The notes under the pieces: generated by a model
Database searches by the model: none
Told to the model about the DNA's origin: nothing
What the model saw: only the letters and a program-made list of their open reading frames with translations
Origin: Psychrobacter immobilis
GTDB taxonomy: Bacteria > Pseudomonadota > Gammaproteobacteria > Pseudomonadales > Moraxellaceae
Length of the DNA stretch: 64,000 nucleotides
Assembly: GCA_904846145.1 (NCBI GenBank)
Contig: CAJGZL010000001.1
Span: forward strand, 1,426,001-1,490,000
Direction of reading: 5' to 3'
Position numbers and translations under genes: made by a program
Shown here: positions 7,900 to 19,871 of the stretch, piece after piece
How positions within the stretch are numbered: the first letter of the stretch is position 1
How the letters are laid out: every line of letters begins with the position of its first letter

Positions 7900-9369
7900 A
7901 TGATAGATACCGCCATACTTTGGGATAAATGCTTAGACGATCTACGTTATCGTGTGAAAGATAACGTTTTTACGATGTGGCTAAGACCTTTGTCAGTACA
8001 TAAAGAAGAGCAAACGCTAATCATTAGAGCGCCTAACGACTACTTCGTTACTTACATAAAAAAGAACCATCTAGCAGATATTGAGCAGTTAGTTATCAAA
8101 CACAGTCAAAACAGTATTGAAGAGGTGGTGGTTCGTGTAGATAATAATAGTCATAGTAATGCTCAAAATGTCGATGCTAGTGAAACAGGAACGATAGATA
8201 ATAACGAAACGTCTTCTACTTCGTTGTTTACAGGCAACCAGCTCTCCCCTACCCTAGCGAGTTCAGATAATAACGCTAAGGACTTAAATAATAAGCAGCA
8301 AGTAAATACCTCGCAAGCGGCACTGATTGACTCAGCTGACATTAAATCCCTGAGCTATCTCAATCCTGATTTTACCTTTGAAACCTTCGTCACAGGCAAG
8401 TCTAACAACTTAGCTTACAAGGCTTGTTATGAGCTTACCAAACCACAATCAAAAAATCGTCATAATCCTTTATTTATATACGGACCTTCAGGTTTGGGGA
8501 AAACTCATTTAATGCATTCTGTAGCTCAGCGCTATTTAAAAAATAATAGAAGTTTTTATTATTTCACTTCTGAGAAATTTATTAATCAATTAGTTTACTC
8601 ATTAAGAAATAATAAAATAGAAGATTTTAAAAAGAAAATAAAAAAAGTAGATCTATTAATTGTAGATGATATTCATGTGCTTGCAGGAAAGACTAAAAGC
8701 AGTAATGAGTTTTTAACTTTATTTGCTGATTTTACTAGTGGTGATAAGCAGCTTATATTAGCTTCTGATCGTCATCCTTCACAAATGACTGAATTTGATG
8801 AGCGCTTTCGATCGCGTTTTTCTTGGGGCTTGACAGTCGCAGTAGAGCCACCTGAGATCGATACGCGGGTACAGATTCTACAAAAGAAGGCTGACTCTTA
8901 CGGGATGTTGCTGCCAAAAGAGTGTGCTTTATTTATTGCACAAAACGTAGTCTCTAACGTTAGACGGTTGGAGGGTGCCTTAAACCAAGTATTTGCTAAT
9001 GCCAATTTGACAGGCGCCCCTATTACCCTTGAGATGGTACAGTATGCATTAAAAGATATTGTCGCTATGCGCGTGCAAGCGGTTAATATGGATAATATCC
9101 GTAAAGTAGTCGCTGAGTATTATGATATAACCGTAAAGGATCTAATGGGACGTAAACGTACGCGCACTATTGCTAGACCGAGACAGATAGCTATGGCTTT
9201 ATCGCGCGAGCTGACGGGCGATAGCTATCCGGATATTGGTCAATCTTTTGGTGGTCGTGACCATACAACAGTGATGCATGGCTGCGATAAAGTCGCTGAA
9301 CTACGCGCCGCAGACCCTGCCTTTGATAAAGACTACAAAGCTTTAGCGATGATGCTACAAGCTGGGTAG
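7900..9369 (+). CDS. dnaA: chromosomal replication initiator DnaA
   Basis: Binds DnaA boxes and opens oriC. Domain I spans about 1-80 (WDKCLDDLRYRV...FTMWLRPL). A low-complexity, Asn/Ser/Thr-rich domain II covers about 85-150. The AAA+ domain has Walker A GPSGLGKTH near 194-202 and Walker B LLIVDDIHVL, and domain IV carries the signature GGRDHTTVMHGCDKV. At 489 residues it is typical. A strongly A-rich patch at 8540-8660 within the AAA+ domain reflects codon choice. The ATG has only a weak ribosome-binding site (AAGGTC about ten bases upstream), fitting low expression. DnaA boxes upstream suggest autoregulation. Confidence 0.98.
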   Translation: MIDTAILWDKCLDDLRYRVKDNVFTMWLRPLSVHKEEQTLIIRAPNDYFVTYIKKNHLADIEQLVIKHSQNSIEEVVVRVDNNSHSNAQNVDASETGTIDNNETSSTSLFTGNQLSPTLASSDNNAKDLNNKQQVNTSQAALIDSADIKSLSYLNPDFTFETFVTGKSNNLAYKACYELTKPQSKNRHNPLFIYGPSGLGKTHLMHSVAQRYLKNNRSFYYFTSEKFINQLVYSLRNNKIEDFKKKIKKVDLLIVDDIHVLAGKTKSSNEFLTLFADFTSGDKQLILASDRHPSQMTEFDERFRSRFSWGLTVAVEPPEIDTRVQILQKKADSYGMLLPKECALFIAQNVVSNVRRLEGALNQVFANANLTGAPITLEMVQYALKDIVAMRVQAVNMDNIRKVVAEYYDITVKDLMGRKRTRTIARPRQIAMALSRELTGDSYPDIGQSFGGRDHTTVMHGCDKVAELRAADPAFDKDYKALAMMLQAG

Positions 9370-9484
9370 TATCAGTTGTAGTACTATGCGATAGTCATTA
9401 GTTTTGCTATGTTTTAGCGCTTAGATATGGTTTATAATCATAAAAATATTTCACAGAAAAGCATTATTAATAAGAGAAATACAC

Positions 9485-10660
9485 ATGCAATTATCAATCA
9501 ATCGAGAGTCATTGTTAAAAGCTATCAACTTAATCGCCAAAGCCGCCGATAAGCGCCATAATATGGTGATTCTAGGCAATATAAAGCTGCAGCTATCGGA
9601 GTCTGAGCTGATCTTGACTGCCTCTGATTTAGAGGTTGAGCTGACCTCAACGCTTAAACTACCAATCGGGGCTTGTATTGAAGAAGGTACAACTACCCTA
9701 CCAGCAACTAAATTAAGAGATATTTGTAAGTCATTGCCAGCTCAAGCGCTGATTAATCTTGCTACGCAAGAAAATGAGCGTTGTCTACTAACCAGTGGTA
9801 AGAGCCGTTTTACCTTAGGAACTTTGCCGAGTGAGGATTATCCAAGTCTAGGTAACCCTGAGAATATTACGCCGCTTACGATGAGTCGTAATCGCCTTGT
9901 TGACTTGATTCACAAAACTCAGTTTGCTATGGCTATTCAAGATGTGCGTTATTATCTGACAGGTATGTTGTTTGATATATCAGGGCAGCAGCTAACGACA
10001 GTTGCGACTGACGGACATAGACTGGCACTGGCTCGTAGCGTTATTAATGTCAGCAGTGAGCTAAATATGCAGGCTATTTTGCCGCGTAAGGCAGTGATCG
10101 AACTTGAGCGTTTAGCGACAGAATTAGGTAAAATGCTGAGTGATAAGGATAATAACGTTACGCTAAGCTTTGGTCGTGAGTTTTTGCAAGTGAGCTTGCC
10201 CTTTGGCGACGTTGATAGTATGGGTCAAGTGAGTCAAGACTTGATGGTAACCTTCACTGCGCGTCTTATCGATGGTAAATTCCCTGATTATCGTCGGGTA
10301 ATGCCAAGTAATACCGATAAACTAGCTTTGTTTAGTCAGGAAAAGATGTCTGATGTTTTGCGTCGAGTTGCTATTTTGAGTAACGAGAAGTCACGCGGCG
10401 TCGTGTTTAATTTTGCTAGTGATGGTATGGTTGAGATTCGTGCTAATAATGCTGAGCAAGATGAAGCGGTCGAGATGATTCAAGCTAAGTATCAAGGTGA
10501 GCCGATGGAACTGTCTTTTAATGCGGCATATCTGCAAGATGTGTTAGGCGTCATCCAAGGCGATTTGCAAATGCATATGAGTCAGTCTAATGCCTCTGTA
10601 CTGGTCAATCAGCTTAACGATGAGTTTCATCAATATGTCATTATGCCAATGCGTATATAA
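9485..10660 (+). CDS. dnaN: DNA polymerase III beta sliding clamp
   Basis: The ring clamp that tethers polymerase III to DNA. Starts MQLSINRESLLKAINLIAKA and ends VNQLNDEFHQYVIMPMRI, matching the family ends; the C-terminal MPMRI is the conserved partner-binding cleft region. At 391 residues it is slightly longer than the common 366-380, with extra residues in the second domain. It lies 115 bases after dnaA, with GAGAAA upstream of the ATG, and probably shares the dnaA transcript. Confidence 0.97.
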   Translation: MQLSINRESLLKAINLIAKAADKRHNMVILGNIKLQLSESELILTASDLEVELTSTLKLPIGACIEEGTTTLPATKLRDICKSLPAQALINLATQENERCLLTSGKSRFTLGTLPSEDYPSLGNPENITPLTMSRNRLVDLIHKTQFAMAIQDVRYYLTGMLFDISGQQLTTVATDGHRLALARSVINVSSELNMQAILPRKAVIELERLATELGKMLSDKDNNVTLSFGREFLQVSLPFGDVDSMGQVSQDLMVTFTARLIDGKFPDYRRVMPSNTDKLALFSQEKMSDVLRRVAILSNEKSRGVVFNFASDGMVEIRANNAEQDEAVEMIQAKYQGEPMELSFNAAYLQDVLGVIQGDLQMHMSQSNASVLVNQLNDEFHQYVIMPMRI

Positions 10661-10668
10661 GTACGACA

Positions 10669-10690
10669 AATAAACAAAGGTTTGTTTATT
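10669..10690. other. AT-rich perfect hairpin between dnaN and recF
   Basis: AATAAACAAA / TTTGTTTATT inverted repeat with a two-base loop, eight bases after the dnaN stop. It has no T-run, so terminator activity is doubtful. Confidence 0.4.
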
Positions 10691-10791
10691 GTTGTTGAGT
10701 GTTTTGGTTAAAAGTTTTTAGTTAAGAGTTTTGTGATTAAAATAGCCATTGAGATTGTGACGATTGATAAACAGGGACGGTTATAGTAGCT

Positions 10792-12075
10792 ATGATTGAA
10801 CGCTTACAAGTCTCGCATTTACGCAATCTTGAGCAAGTAGATATGCAAGCGGCTCAATGCAATGTCATTATTGGAGTCAACGGTAGTGGTAAGACTTCAT
10901 TGCTTGAGTCTGTATTCTTATTATCACGTGGCAAGAGCTTTCGTCATCATCAGCCCAAACGCTATATACAACATCATAAGCAAGCGACTACTGTCCATGC
11001 TAGGCTCGCTGACGGTAGTACTGCAGCTATTCAAAAACAGACTGATGCCACAACTATCCTGCGCCTCAATCAATCTACTGTTTATAACCAAAGCATACTT
11101 ACTGAGCAATTACCAACGCTACTGATAGATCCCTCATCAATGGATATGTTAGAGCAGGGGAGTGCCAGTCGACGTCAATTGCTTGATTGGCTAGTGTTTC
11201 ACATGAAACCAGGGTTTCATTTACAGTGGGTGGCATATCAGCGTCTGTTGAAACAACGCAATAGCTTGCTCAAACAAGCTAACACCCTAACATCCGCGCA
11301 GCTTAATGAGCTCAAAGCCTGGGATAAAGGCTTTGCCAATCACGCTGCATTGATTCATCACTACCGTGAAAGCGTCTTTAGAGCATGGCAGCCTTACTTT
11401 GAGGCTAGTATTAAGCAGCTACTGCCCAATTATGCTGAGCAACTGAGCTTAACTTATAATGCAGGTTATGATACTAGCATCGCTCTCGATGCGCAGTTGC
11501 ACGAGCGCTTATCGCAAGACCTACAGCTTGGCTATACGCGTATAGGCAGTCACCGTGCGGATATACATGTTCATTGGCGCTCGAATAGCTTTAACAAGAT
11601 AGATCAACTACAGAATACAGCGGACAACGAAACATCGGCTAACAGCATCAGTGATGTTCCTGTGGATAAGGTCAGTAAGCTGCCAGTAATAAAAGAGCAA
11701 GCGGCTAATGTATTATCGCGCGGTGAAAAGAAGCTGCTTATTACCGCATTAAGACTGTCACAATTACCACTATTATTGAATGATACTGATCAAGTAATGT
11801 CGTTAGATAATGTGTTTAAATCAAGTATGAGAGATGATGTGATAAAGAAAGTTAATACAACAACACAGCGACAAGCAACACCAGTAGTTTTATTAGACGA
11901 TATTACTGCAGAGCTTGACGATAAAGCTTTGGATATCTTATTGGCCACTTTATCAACGCTACCTTGCCAAGTATTTATCACAAGCCTAACAGAGGATGTG
12001 CTACCACTTATCACTAAATACTGGTCTAACCTTAATGTGTTTCACATGAAACAAGGGCAGCTTACTATAGGTTAA
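10792..12075 (+). CDS. recF: DNA replication and repair protein RecF
   Basis: SMC-like ATPase that loads RecA at single-strand gaps. Walker A GVNGSGKTSLLE lies near residues 29-40, the ABC signature is LSRGEKKLL and Walker B is VVLLDDITAELD. At 427 residues it exceeds the usual 350-375 because of two inserts flanking the signature: a low-complexity stretch after HVHWRSNSFNK, and a second between LLLNDTDQ and ATPVVLLDD. Two parS-like palindromes lie in the coding sequence, both encoding VFHMK. The gap after dnaN is 131 bases. Inserts look lineage-specific rather than disruptive because all motifs remain. Confidence 0.95.
   Translation: MIERLQVSHLRNLEQVDMQAAQCNVIIGVNGSGKTSLLESVFLLSRGKSFRHHQPKRYIQHHKQATTVHARLADGSTAAIQKQTDATTILRLNQSTVYNQSILTEQLPTLLIDPSSMDMLEQGSASRRQLLDWLVFHMKPGFHLQWVAYQRLLKQRNSLLKQANTLTSAQLNELKAWDKGFANHAALIHHYRESVFRAWQPYFEASIKQLLPNYAEQLSLTYNAGYDTSIALDAQLHERLSQDLQLGYTRIGSHRADIHVHWRSNSFNKIDQLQNTADNETSANSISDVPVDKVSKLPVIKEQAANVLSRGEKKLLITALRLSQLPLLLNDTDQVMSLDNVFKSSMRDDVIKKVNTTTQRQATPVVLLDDITAELDDKALDILLATLSTLPCQVFITSLTEDVLPLITKYWSNLNVFHMKQGQLTIG
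11196..11209. other. parS-like site 4, inside recF
   Basis: GTTTCACATGAAAC in recF, read as VFHMKP in frame. Confidence 0.65.
11661..11669 (-). promoter_or_regulatory. DnaA box inside recF
   Basis: TGTGGATAA, a perfect 9-mer box on the minus strand, in the low-complexity insert of recF. A single coding-sequence match could be chance. Confidence 0.35.
12039..12052. other. parS-like site 5, inside recF end
   Basis: GTTTCACATGAAAC near the 3' end of recF, again read as VFHMKQ in frame. Confidence 0.65.
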
Positions 12076-15258
<3,183 letters not shown>

Positions 15259-15291
15259 TTGGTTTGGATTTACAGTAAAAATACCTATAAT

Positions 15292-15323
15292 AAAAGTCAT
15301 CTTGCTCGCAAGGTGGCTTTTTT
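15292..15323 (+). terminator. gyrB terminator
   Basis: Fourteen-pair stem with GU wobbles around CTTGC-TC-GCAAG followed by six T residues. It lies about 70 bases past gyrB and abuts a parS-like site. Confidence 0.88.
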
Positions 15324-15337
15324 GTTTCATGTGAAAC
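15324..15337. other. parS-like site 6
   Basis: GTTTCATGTGAAAC immediately after the gyrB terminator T-run and 55 bases before the DUF6880-like gene. Confidence 0.7.
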
Positions 15338-15392
15338 AATATAAAGTATAGGCTAGGATTTATAATTATTGATGAAGAGTAGGGGCTTTATT

Positions 15393-16895
15393 ATGCTGAC
15401 GACAGAACAAAAAGAAGCGCTAAGCAAATTATCCAAAGCCACTTTAGTAAACTTTGTCGCTGAGGTACAAGGCGTAGATAAGTTGTTAGATAAAAAGATA
15501 GAGCGTCTATTATTGCAATCTGATACGCCCAAACTGATCAAAAAGCTGACTTCGAATTTAAAAGGGCTGCGTCGTCGTCATGCGTTCGTTGAATACTGGA
15601 GGGTCAGTGAATTCGCCACTGAGCTACAATATTTAGCCGATGACGTTATGAGCTTATATCCTGAACAAGCTGATATCTGTCTGAATCTACTAGAGCTGTT
15701 CCTTGAATCAAGCAATAGCAGTCTACAGCGCTGTGAAGACAATGGCGAGGTCGCCAAGACTTATAGAAGTGCTGCTGAGTCTTGGCTGACAGTAGCCAGT
15801 AAATGCTACGAGCAAGAAAAACTCAGCTTACCTATAGATGAGCAGGATATCTTAAGTCAAGCGTGGCAACAGAAAATTAAGACCTTAATTGATGAGAATG
15901 ACTACGGGTTTGGTCATATTTACGCTACTAAAGAAGCGCTAATAGAAGGTGTTAATCAGCTGTTATCAGAGTCTGAAATAGCAGGGCTTATTGAGGACTA
16001 TGAGCAGTATTATGAAAGCTTGTTTGAACAAGATTCATCAGAGAGCATAAAAAGTCTATCTACAAAAAGATCGTACGATCATAGTAGAGCAAATCATCAG
16101 GAAAAGCTGAAAACAGAAGTGACGCTGATAGGGTTGGTTAGGGCACTGGGTAATGTGGCTTTGTTCGAGAAAGTATATTTACGGATTTATCCTAAAGATG
16201 CTATGACCTCGCAGCAATTGAATGAGCTATTACCATTTATGCTAGATCATAAGGCTTTTGATAAAGCTGAGTATTATCTAAATGAGGTCTGGCAAAATAA
16301 TAGTAAGCAAAACAAGCAAGAGCAATTAAAGCGTTTGGATTGGCTGAGCGAGATTCACCGCTTGCAAGGTGACACTAAAGTACAGATGCAAGTCCTTAAT
16401 GAAGCATTCGAGCTGCACGCATCACCGCAAAGGCTAAAGTCAATAATGGCTATTGCTAGCCCAGCGCAGCAAGCAAAATTACGTAAAACGGCTTATAAAT
16501 TAGCTGAGCAGCAAGAAAGCATTGTTGATGCTATTTCACTATTATTAGAGATAAATGAGACGATACTTGCGAATCAAGTAGCCGTTACTCGTCATCTTGA
16601 GTTTAATGATATCCACTATGAGACCTTGACGCGGTTGCTAAAAGACTTACCAGAAAATACAGATCTTATAAAGGTCATTATTTATCGCAGTTTGATTGAC
16701 GATATATTAGATCAAGGTCGTAGCAAAGCTTATGGTTATGCAGCTCGCTACTGTAAAAAGCTTATTGCATTCAATACCAGCATTGGCAACACAGTAGAGA
16801 GCTACAGTACCTTAATGACGCATCAAAACTACATCAAAGCGCTTTATGACAAGCATGGTAAAAAGTATAGCTTTTGGGAGCGGTTAGAGGAGTAG
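15393..16895 (+). CDS. DUF6880-like protein of unknown function
   Basis: Function unknown. The 500-residue soluble protein has no signal peptide or membrane segment. Its N-terminal part (LSKLSKATLVNFVAEV, then LKGLRRRHAFVEYWRVSEFATELQYLAD and the acidic RCEDN segment) resembles the DUF6880 family as I remember it. The remainder is helical, with TPR-like pairs (AEYYLNEVW...LDWLSEIHRLQGDTKVQMQVLNEAFEL). The start at 15393 was chosen for AGGGG eight bases upstream; earlier TTG/ATG codons at 15369/15372 are possible. It stands alone between two terminators with parS-like sites on both sides. Family assignment is moderate; length and coding quality are secure. Confidence 0.7.
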   Translation: MLTTEQKEALSKLSKATLVNFVAEVQGVDKLLDKKIERLLLQSDTPKLIKKLTSNLKGLRRRHAFVEYWRVSEFATELQYLADDVMSLYPEQADICLNLLELFLESSNSSLQRCEDNGEVAKTYRSAAESWLTVASKCYEQEKLSLPIDEQDILSQAWQQKIKTLIDENDYGFGHIYATKEALIEGVNQLLSESEIAGLIEDYEQYYESLFEQDSSESIKSLSTKRSYDHSRANHQEKLKTEVTLIGLVRALGNVALFEKVYLRIYPKDAMTSQQLNELLPFMLDHKAFDKAEYYLNEVWQNNSKQNKQEQLKRLDWLSEIHRLQGDTKVQMQVLNEAFELHASPQRLKSIMAIASPAQQAKLRKTAYKLAEQQESIVDAISLLLEINETILANQVAVTRHLEFNDIHYETLTRLLKDLPENTDLIKVIIYRSLIDDILDQGRSKAYGYAARYCKKLIAFNTSIGNTVESYSTLMTHQNYIKALYDKHGKKYSFWERLEE

Positions 16896-16911
16896 AGGAA
16901 TATCAGCCGAT

Positions 16912-16947
16912 AAAAAACACCGCTTTAATGATTGAAGCGGTGTTTTT
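16912..16947 (+). terminator. terminator after DUF6880-like gene
   Basis: AACACCGCTT / AAGCGGTGTT stem with a nine-base loop and five T residues. It can also serve the convergent rlmF. Confidence 0.92.
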
Positions 16948-16961
16948 GTTTCACATGAAAC
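16948..16961. other. parS-like site 7
   Basis: GTTTCACATGAAAC directly following the terminator T-run, in the convergent gap before rlmF. Confidence 0.7.
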
Positions 16962-16989
16962 TTAAAGGATTAGTTCAAAATTACTTAAT

Positions 16990-17003
16990 GTTCCATGTGA
17001 AAC
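16990..17003. other. parS-like site 8
   Basis: GTTCCATGTGAAAC, one base from the main form, 28 bases after site 7. Confidence 0.6.
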
Positions 17004-17020
17004 CTAATAGGTGAAACTAT

Positions 17021-18046
17021 TTATTCTTCTTCATCCATAGTAAAGCGCCATGCCAATACTCGAGTGCTCTTTTGGCCTTGGCTCATCTCAATAATACGCA
17101 TCTGCGCGACATCAAGCTGCTTGAGTAACAGTTGCAGTGGTTTTACGTTCTCTGATTTTGATACTAATGATGTAAACCAGCCAACGTGTTCGGCAAAGTT
17201 GGCACTCTCTTTAATCATATTGGTTAAAAAAGTAATCTCGCCGCCTGTAGACCACAGCTCTTTATGCTGACCACCAAAGTTCAGGTTTTGCGCGGCATTA
17301 CCTGATTTGGTTGAGCTACGGCTGACTTGCTCGCTCTCATTCTTACCGCGATGTCGTTGCAGGTTATGTTGCTTGCGGCTATTGGATTCCATTGCCTCTG
17401 CCATCGAGGCATGGAACGGAGGGTTACAGATCACCACATCGAAGTAATCTTGACGACCGATAATACCTGCAAAAAATTGCTTAGGGTTAGGCTGTAATTT
17501 AACTTTTACTGCGCCTTTTAGCTTAGGGTTGGTCTCACAAATAAGGGCTGCGGTATTGACCGAAATTGGATCAATGTCGCTGGCAGTAAAGCGCCAGCCA
17601 TAGCTTTGACTACCGATAATTGGATAAATCGCGCTAGCACCTGTACCGATATCTAAGGCATGAATTTGCTTACCTGTCGGCGGGGTACTGTCTTTATTCG
17701 CATGTGTCGTTTGTGCCAATAAGTCAGCGATATAATGGATATAATCAGCGCGACCTGGAATCGGTGGACACAGATAGCCGTCAGGAATATCCCAAAACTT
17801 CACCCCATAAAATTGTGCTAATAGCGCTTGATTCAGCACGCGCACTGCCCCGTGATCGGAGAAGTTAATCGTCGACTCACCTTTAGGATTGGTAATAGTA
17901 TGCTTGGCTAATTCAGGCAGGGCGCGAGTCAAAGCGGCAAAGTCATAGCGACCTTGATGCGGATTGCGCGGATGCAATTTGCCTAGTTTCTTAGCGGTCG
18001 CAGGTGAGCGGTTTTTATGGGTACTAGTGTTGTTTCGGCTGTTCAT
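17021..18046 (-). CDS. rlmF: 23S rRNA (adenine1618-N6)-methyltransferase
   Basis: Methylates A1618 of 23S rRNA using S-adenosylmethionine. The N-terminal part has the family pattern [25 protein letters not shown] motif I is [16 protein letters not shown], and the N6-adenine motif IV is [26 protein letters not shown] segment precedes motif I as in E. coli RlmF (YbiN). Length 341 is normal. It is convergent with the DUF6880-like gene and shares a strand with the downstream-lying LysE gene, 65 bases away. Confidence 0.93.
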   Translation of the reverse strand: MNSRNNTSTHKNRSPATAKKLGKLHPRNPHQGRYDFAALTRALPELAKHTITNPKGESTINFSDHGAVRVLNQALLAQFYGVKFWDIPDGYLCPPIPGRADYIHYIADLLAQTTHANKDSTPPTGKQIHALDIGTGASAIYPIIGSQSYGWRFTASDIDPISVNTAALICETNPKLKGAVKVKLQPNPKQFFAGIIGRQDYFDVVICNPPFHASMAEAMESNSRKQHNLQRHRGKNESEQVSRSSTKSGNAAQNLNFGGQHKELWSTGGEITFLTNMIKESANFAEHVGWFTSLVSKSENVKPLQLLLKQLDVAQMRIIEMSQGQKSTRVLAWRFTMDEEE

Positions 18047-18111
18047 AATATTGGGCTACAAAGTTTGAATATAACTAGACATTTTAGCAGATTTTGCGAG
18101 TCACTAATGTT

Positions 18112-18840
18112 TTATCGATTGCGAAAAATAAGGTTTAACCCTAATACAATCATTGCGCTACCCAATATACGGTCAATCCAATGCTCAAAGCGCTGAAAAC
18201 GTCTGAGAATAGTGGGAATGGATAGCAGCATCACCACAGTACTAAACCATGCCATCTGCAACACCATCATCCATACGCCATAAATAGCCAATTGCCAAAG
18301 CGGAATATCAGGCGATAATACTAAAGTAAATATTGCCACAAAATACACTGGCGCTTTAGGGTTAAAGACATTACAAAAAAAGCCACGGCGCAAGATAGCA
18401 ACGGTGGACTCCGTTTGTTGATGGTCTTTATTTACAACGGATCTTGCCATTGAAGCTGACTGGTTCGCAAGCGGTTGAGTCGCTCTATTCTTAGTCTCAG
18501 TTTTGGCGATGATAGGTTGTGGTCTATTATCACTATCACCTAATACTTTTTTCGGCTTAGCTTGGATACCTTGCCAGCCTAAATAAATAAGATAGCTACC
18601 GCCCAACCATTTTATGGCCGTCAGTAAAGGCTGCGAATGCGCAATTATTGTAGCCAGTCCTAGTACAGAGTAGATAATATGAATGGCAAGACCGAGGGTA
18701 ATGCCTAGACTACAAATTAGACCAGTGCGACGACCCTTAGCTAAGGTCTGCTGTGAAACCAGTACAAAATCAGGCCCTGGCGAGGCGGCAGCAAGCAGAT
18801 GCACGCTCGTAATTAACAAAAACCCGTGCCAAAATTCCAT
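18112..18840 (-). CDS. LysE/RhtB family amino-acid exporter
   Basis: Inner-membrane exporter of amino acids or derivatives. The N-terminus LLAAASPGPDFVLVSQQTLAKGRRTGL is the LysE/RhtB signature, followed by GGSYLIYLGWQGI; about five or six hydrophobic helices are visible. At 242 residues it exceeds the usual 200-215 because of a polar insert of about 35 residues (about 110-150) in the central cytosolic loop before LRRGFFCNVFNPKAPVYF. Substrate cannot be told from the sequence. It is divergent from the crotonase gene. Confidence 0.9.
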   Translation of the reverse strand: MEFWHGFLLITSVHLLAAASPGPDFVLVSQQTLAKGRRTGLICSLGITLGLAIHIIYSVLGLATIIAHSQPLLTAIKWLGGSYLIYLGWQGIQAKPKKVLGDSDNRPQPIIAKTETKNRATQPLANQSASMARSVVNKDHQQTESTVAILRRGFFCNVFNPKAPVYFVAIFTLVLSPDIPLWQLAIYGVWMMVLQMAWFSTVVMLLSIPTILRRFQRFEHWIDRILGSAMIVLGLNLIFRNR

Positions 18841-19049
18841 AAAGTGCTCTGCGTCTTGCGGCTATTCGCTCAATCTTTGCACTAATTCTAAATGAGGTCA
18901 ACTCTATAAAAGAAAATAGCGCGGTATCATTTTAGCGTGATATTGCCAACTGCTATGGTAGAGCGCTTTGTTACTTGTGTAATCGCGCTAGGATGTCTAT
19001 ATTAAAAGCACGCTTGCTAAATAATCACAACTTCGACAAGGATAGCACT

Positions 19050-19835
19050 ATGACCACCGATAACCGTATTACTTATGACACTGATGGATACATTTGCTTG
19101 ATTGGCTTTAATCGCGCGGATAAGCGCAATGCCTTTGATAGTCATATGATCAAGCAACTCTCTGAAGCGCTAACCAATTATGAAAATGATGATAATCTGC
19201 GTTGTGCGCTGATATTCGCCCATGGGGAGCACTTTACCGCAGGTCTTGATCTGATGGAGCTGCAAGACAAAGTCGCTAAAGGAGTATTTGTATTCGATGA
19301 TAGCCAAATCGATCCGTGGGGCGTCGGTGGCAAATTGCGTACTAAACCTGTGGTGGTGGCGATACAAGGCACTTGCTTTACCGCTGGTATTGAGCTGATG
19401 CTTAATAGCGATGTGGTCATCGTCAGTGATAATAGCAACTTTGCACAGATGGAAGTCCAGCGCGGTATCATGCCATTTGGTGGCGCAACGGTAAGATTCG
19501 TCGCGGCGGCTGGCTGGCAAAAGGCGATGCCGTATTTGCTCACAGGTAAAAACTTCGACGCGCAAACCGCTGATAAGCTGGGTCTAGTCAGTGAAGTCGT
19601 ACCCAATGGCGAAGAGTACGAGCGCGCGCTTACTATTGCAAAAGAGATTAGCACTGCTGCACCGCTTGGGGTAAAAGGGCTGATCTCGTCAGCGCAAGAC
19701 GCTACTCGTAATGGCGCAGGCGTAGCATTGGGCAATATTCATAGCTATCTACCCGCGCTATTTCATTCAGAGGATGCCAAAGAGGGCGCAATGGCGATGG
19801 TTGAGAGACGGGCGGCTGAGTTTAAGGGGCGTTAG
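19050..19835 (+). CDS. enoyl-CoA hydratase/isomerase (crotonase) family protein
   Basis: Crotonase-fold enzyme acting on an acyl-CoA. Seen: NRADKRNAFDSHMI, the oxyanion-hole strand HFTAGLDL, GTCFTAGIELML in the second CoA-binding loop, and GLVSEVVP. The usual catalytic Glu positions of canonical enoyl-CoA hydratase are not both obvious, so it may be an isomerase or a related enzyme. I chose the ATG at 19050 because AAGGAT precedes it and the fold begins there; the open frame extends back to 18975. It has 261 residues. It ends 37 bases before mcrB and may be co-transcribed with it. Confidence 0.85.
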   Translation: MTTDNRITYDTDGYICLIGFNRADKRNAFDSHMIKQLSEALTNYENDDNLRCALIFAHGEHFTAGLDLMELQDKVAKGVFVFDDSQIDPWGVGGKLRTKPVVVAIQGTCFTAGIELMLNSDVVIVSDNSNFAQMEVQRGIMPFGGATVRFVAAAGWQKAMPYLLTGKNFDAQTADKLGLVSEVVPNGEEYERALTIAKEISTAAPLGVKGLISSAQDATRNGAGVALGNIHSYLPALFHSEDAKEGAMAMVERRAAEFKGR

Positions 19836-19871
19836 GGTTTTAACAATAAAAATAATTTTTAGGAATGAAGT

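Noticed and set aside
9370..9484. Second origin in the dnaA-dnaN gap
   Set aside because: The 115-base gap contains no DnaA box.
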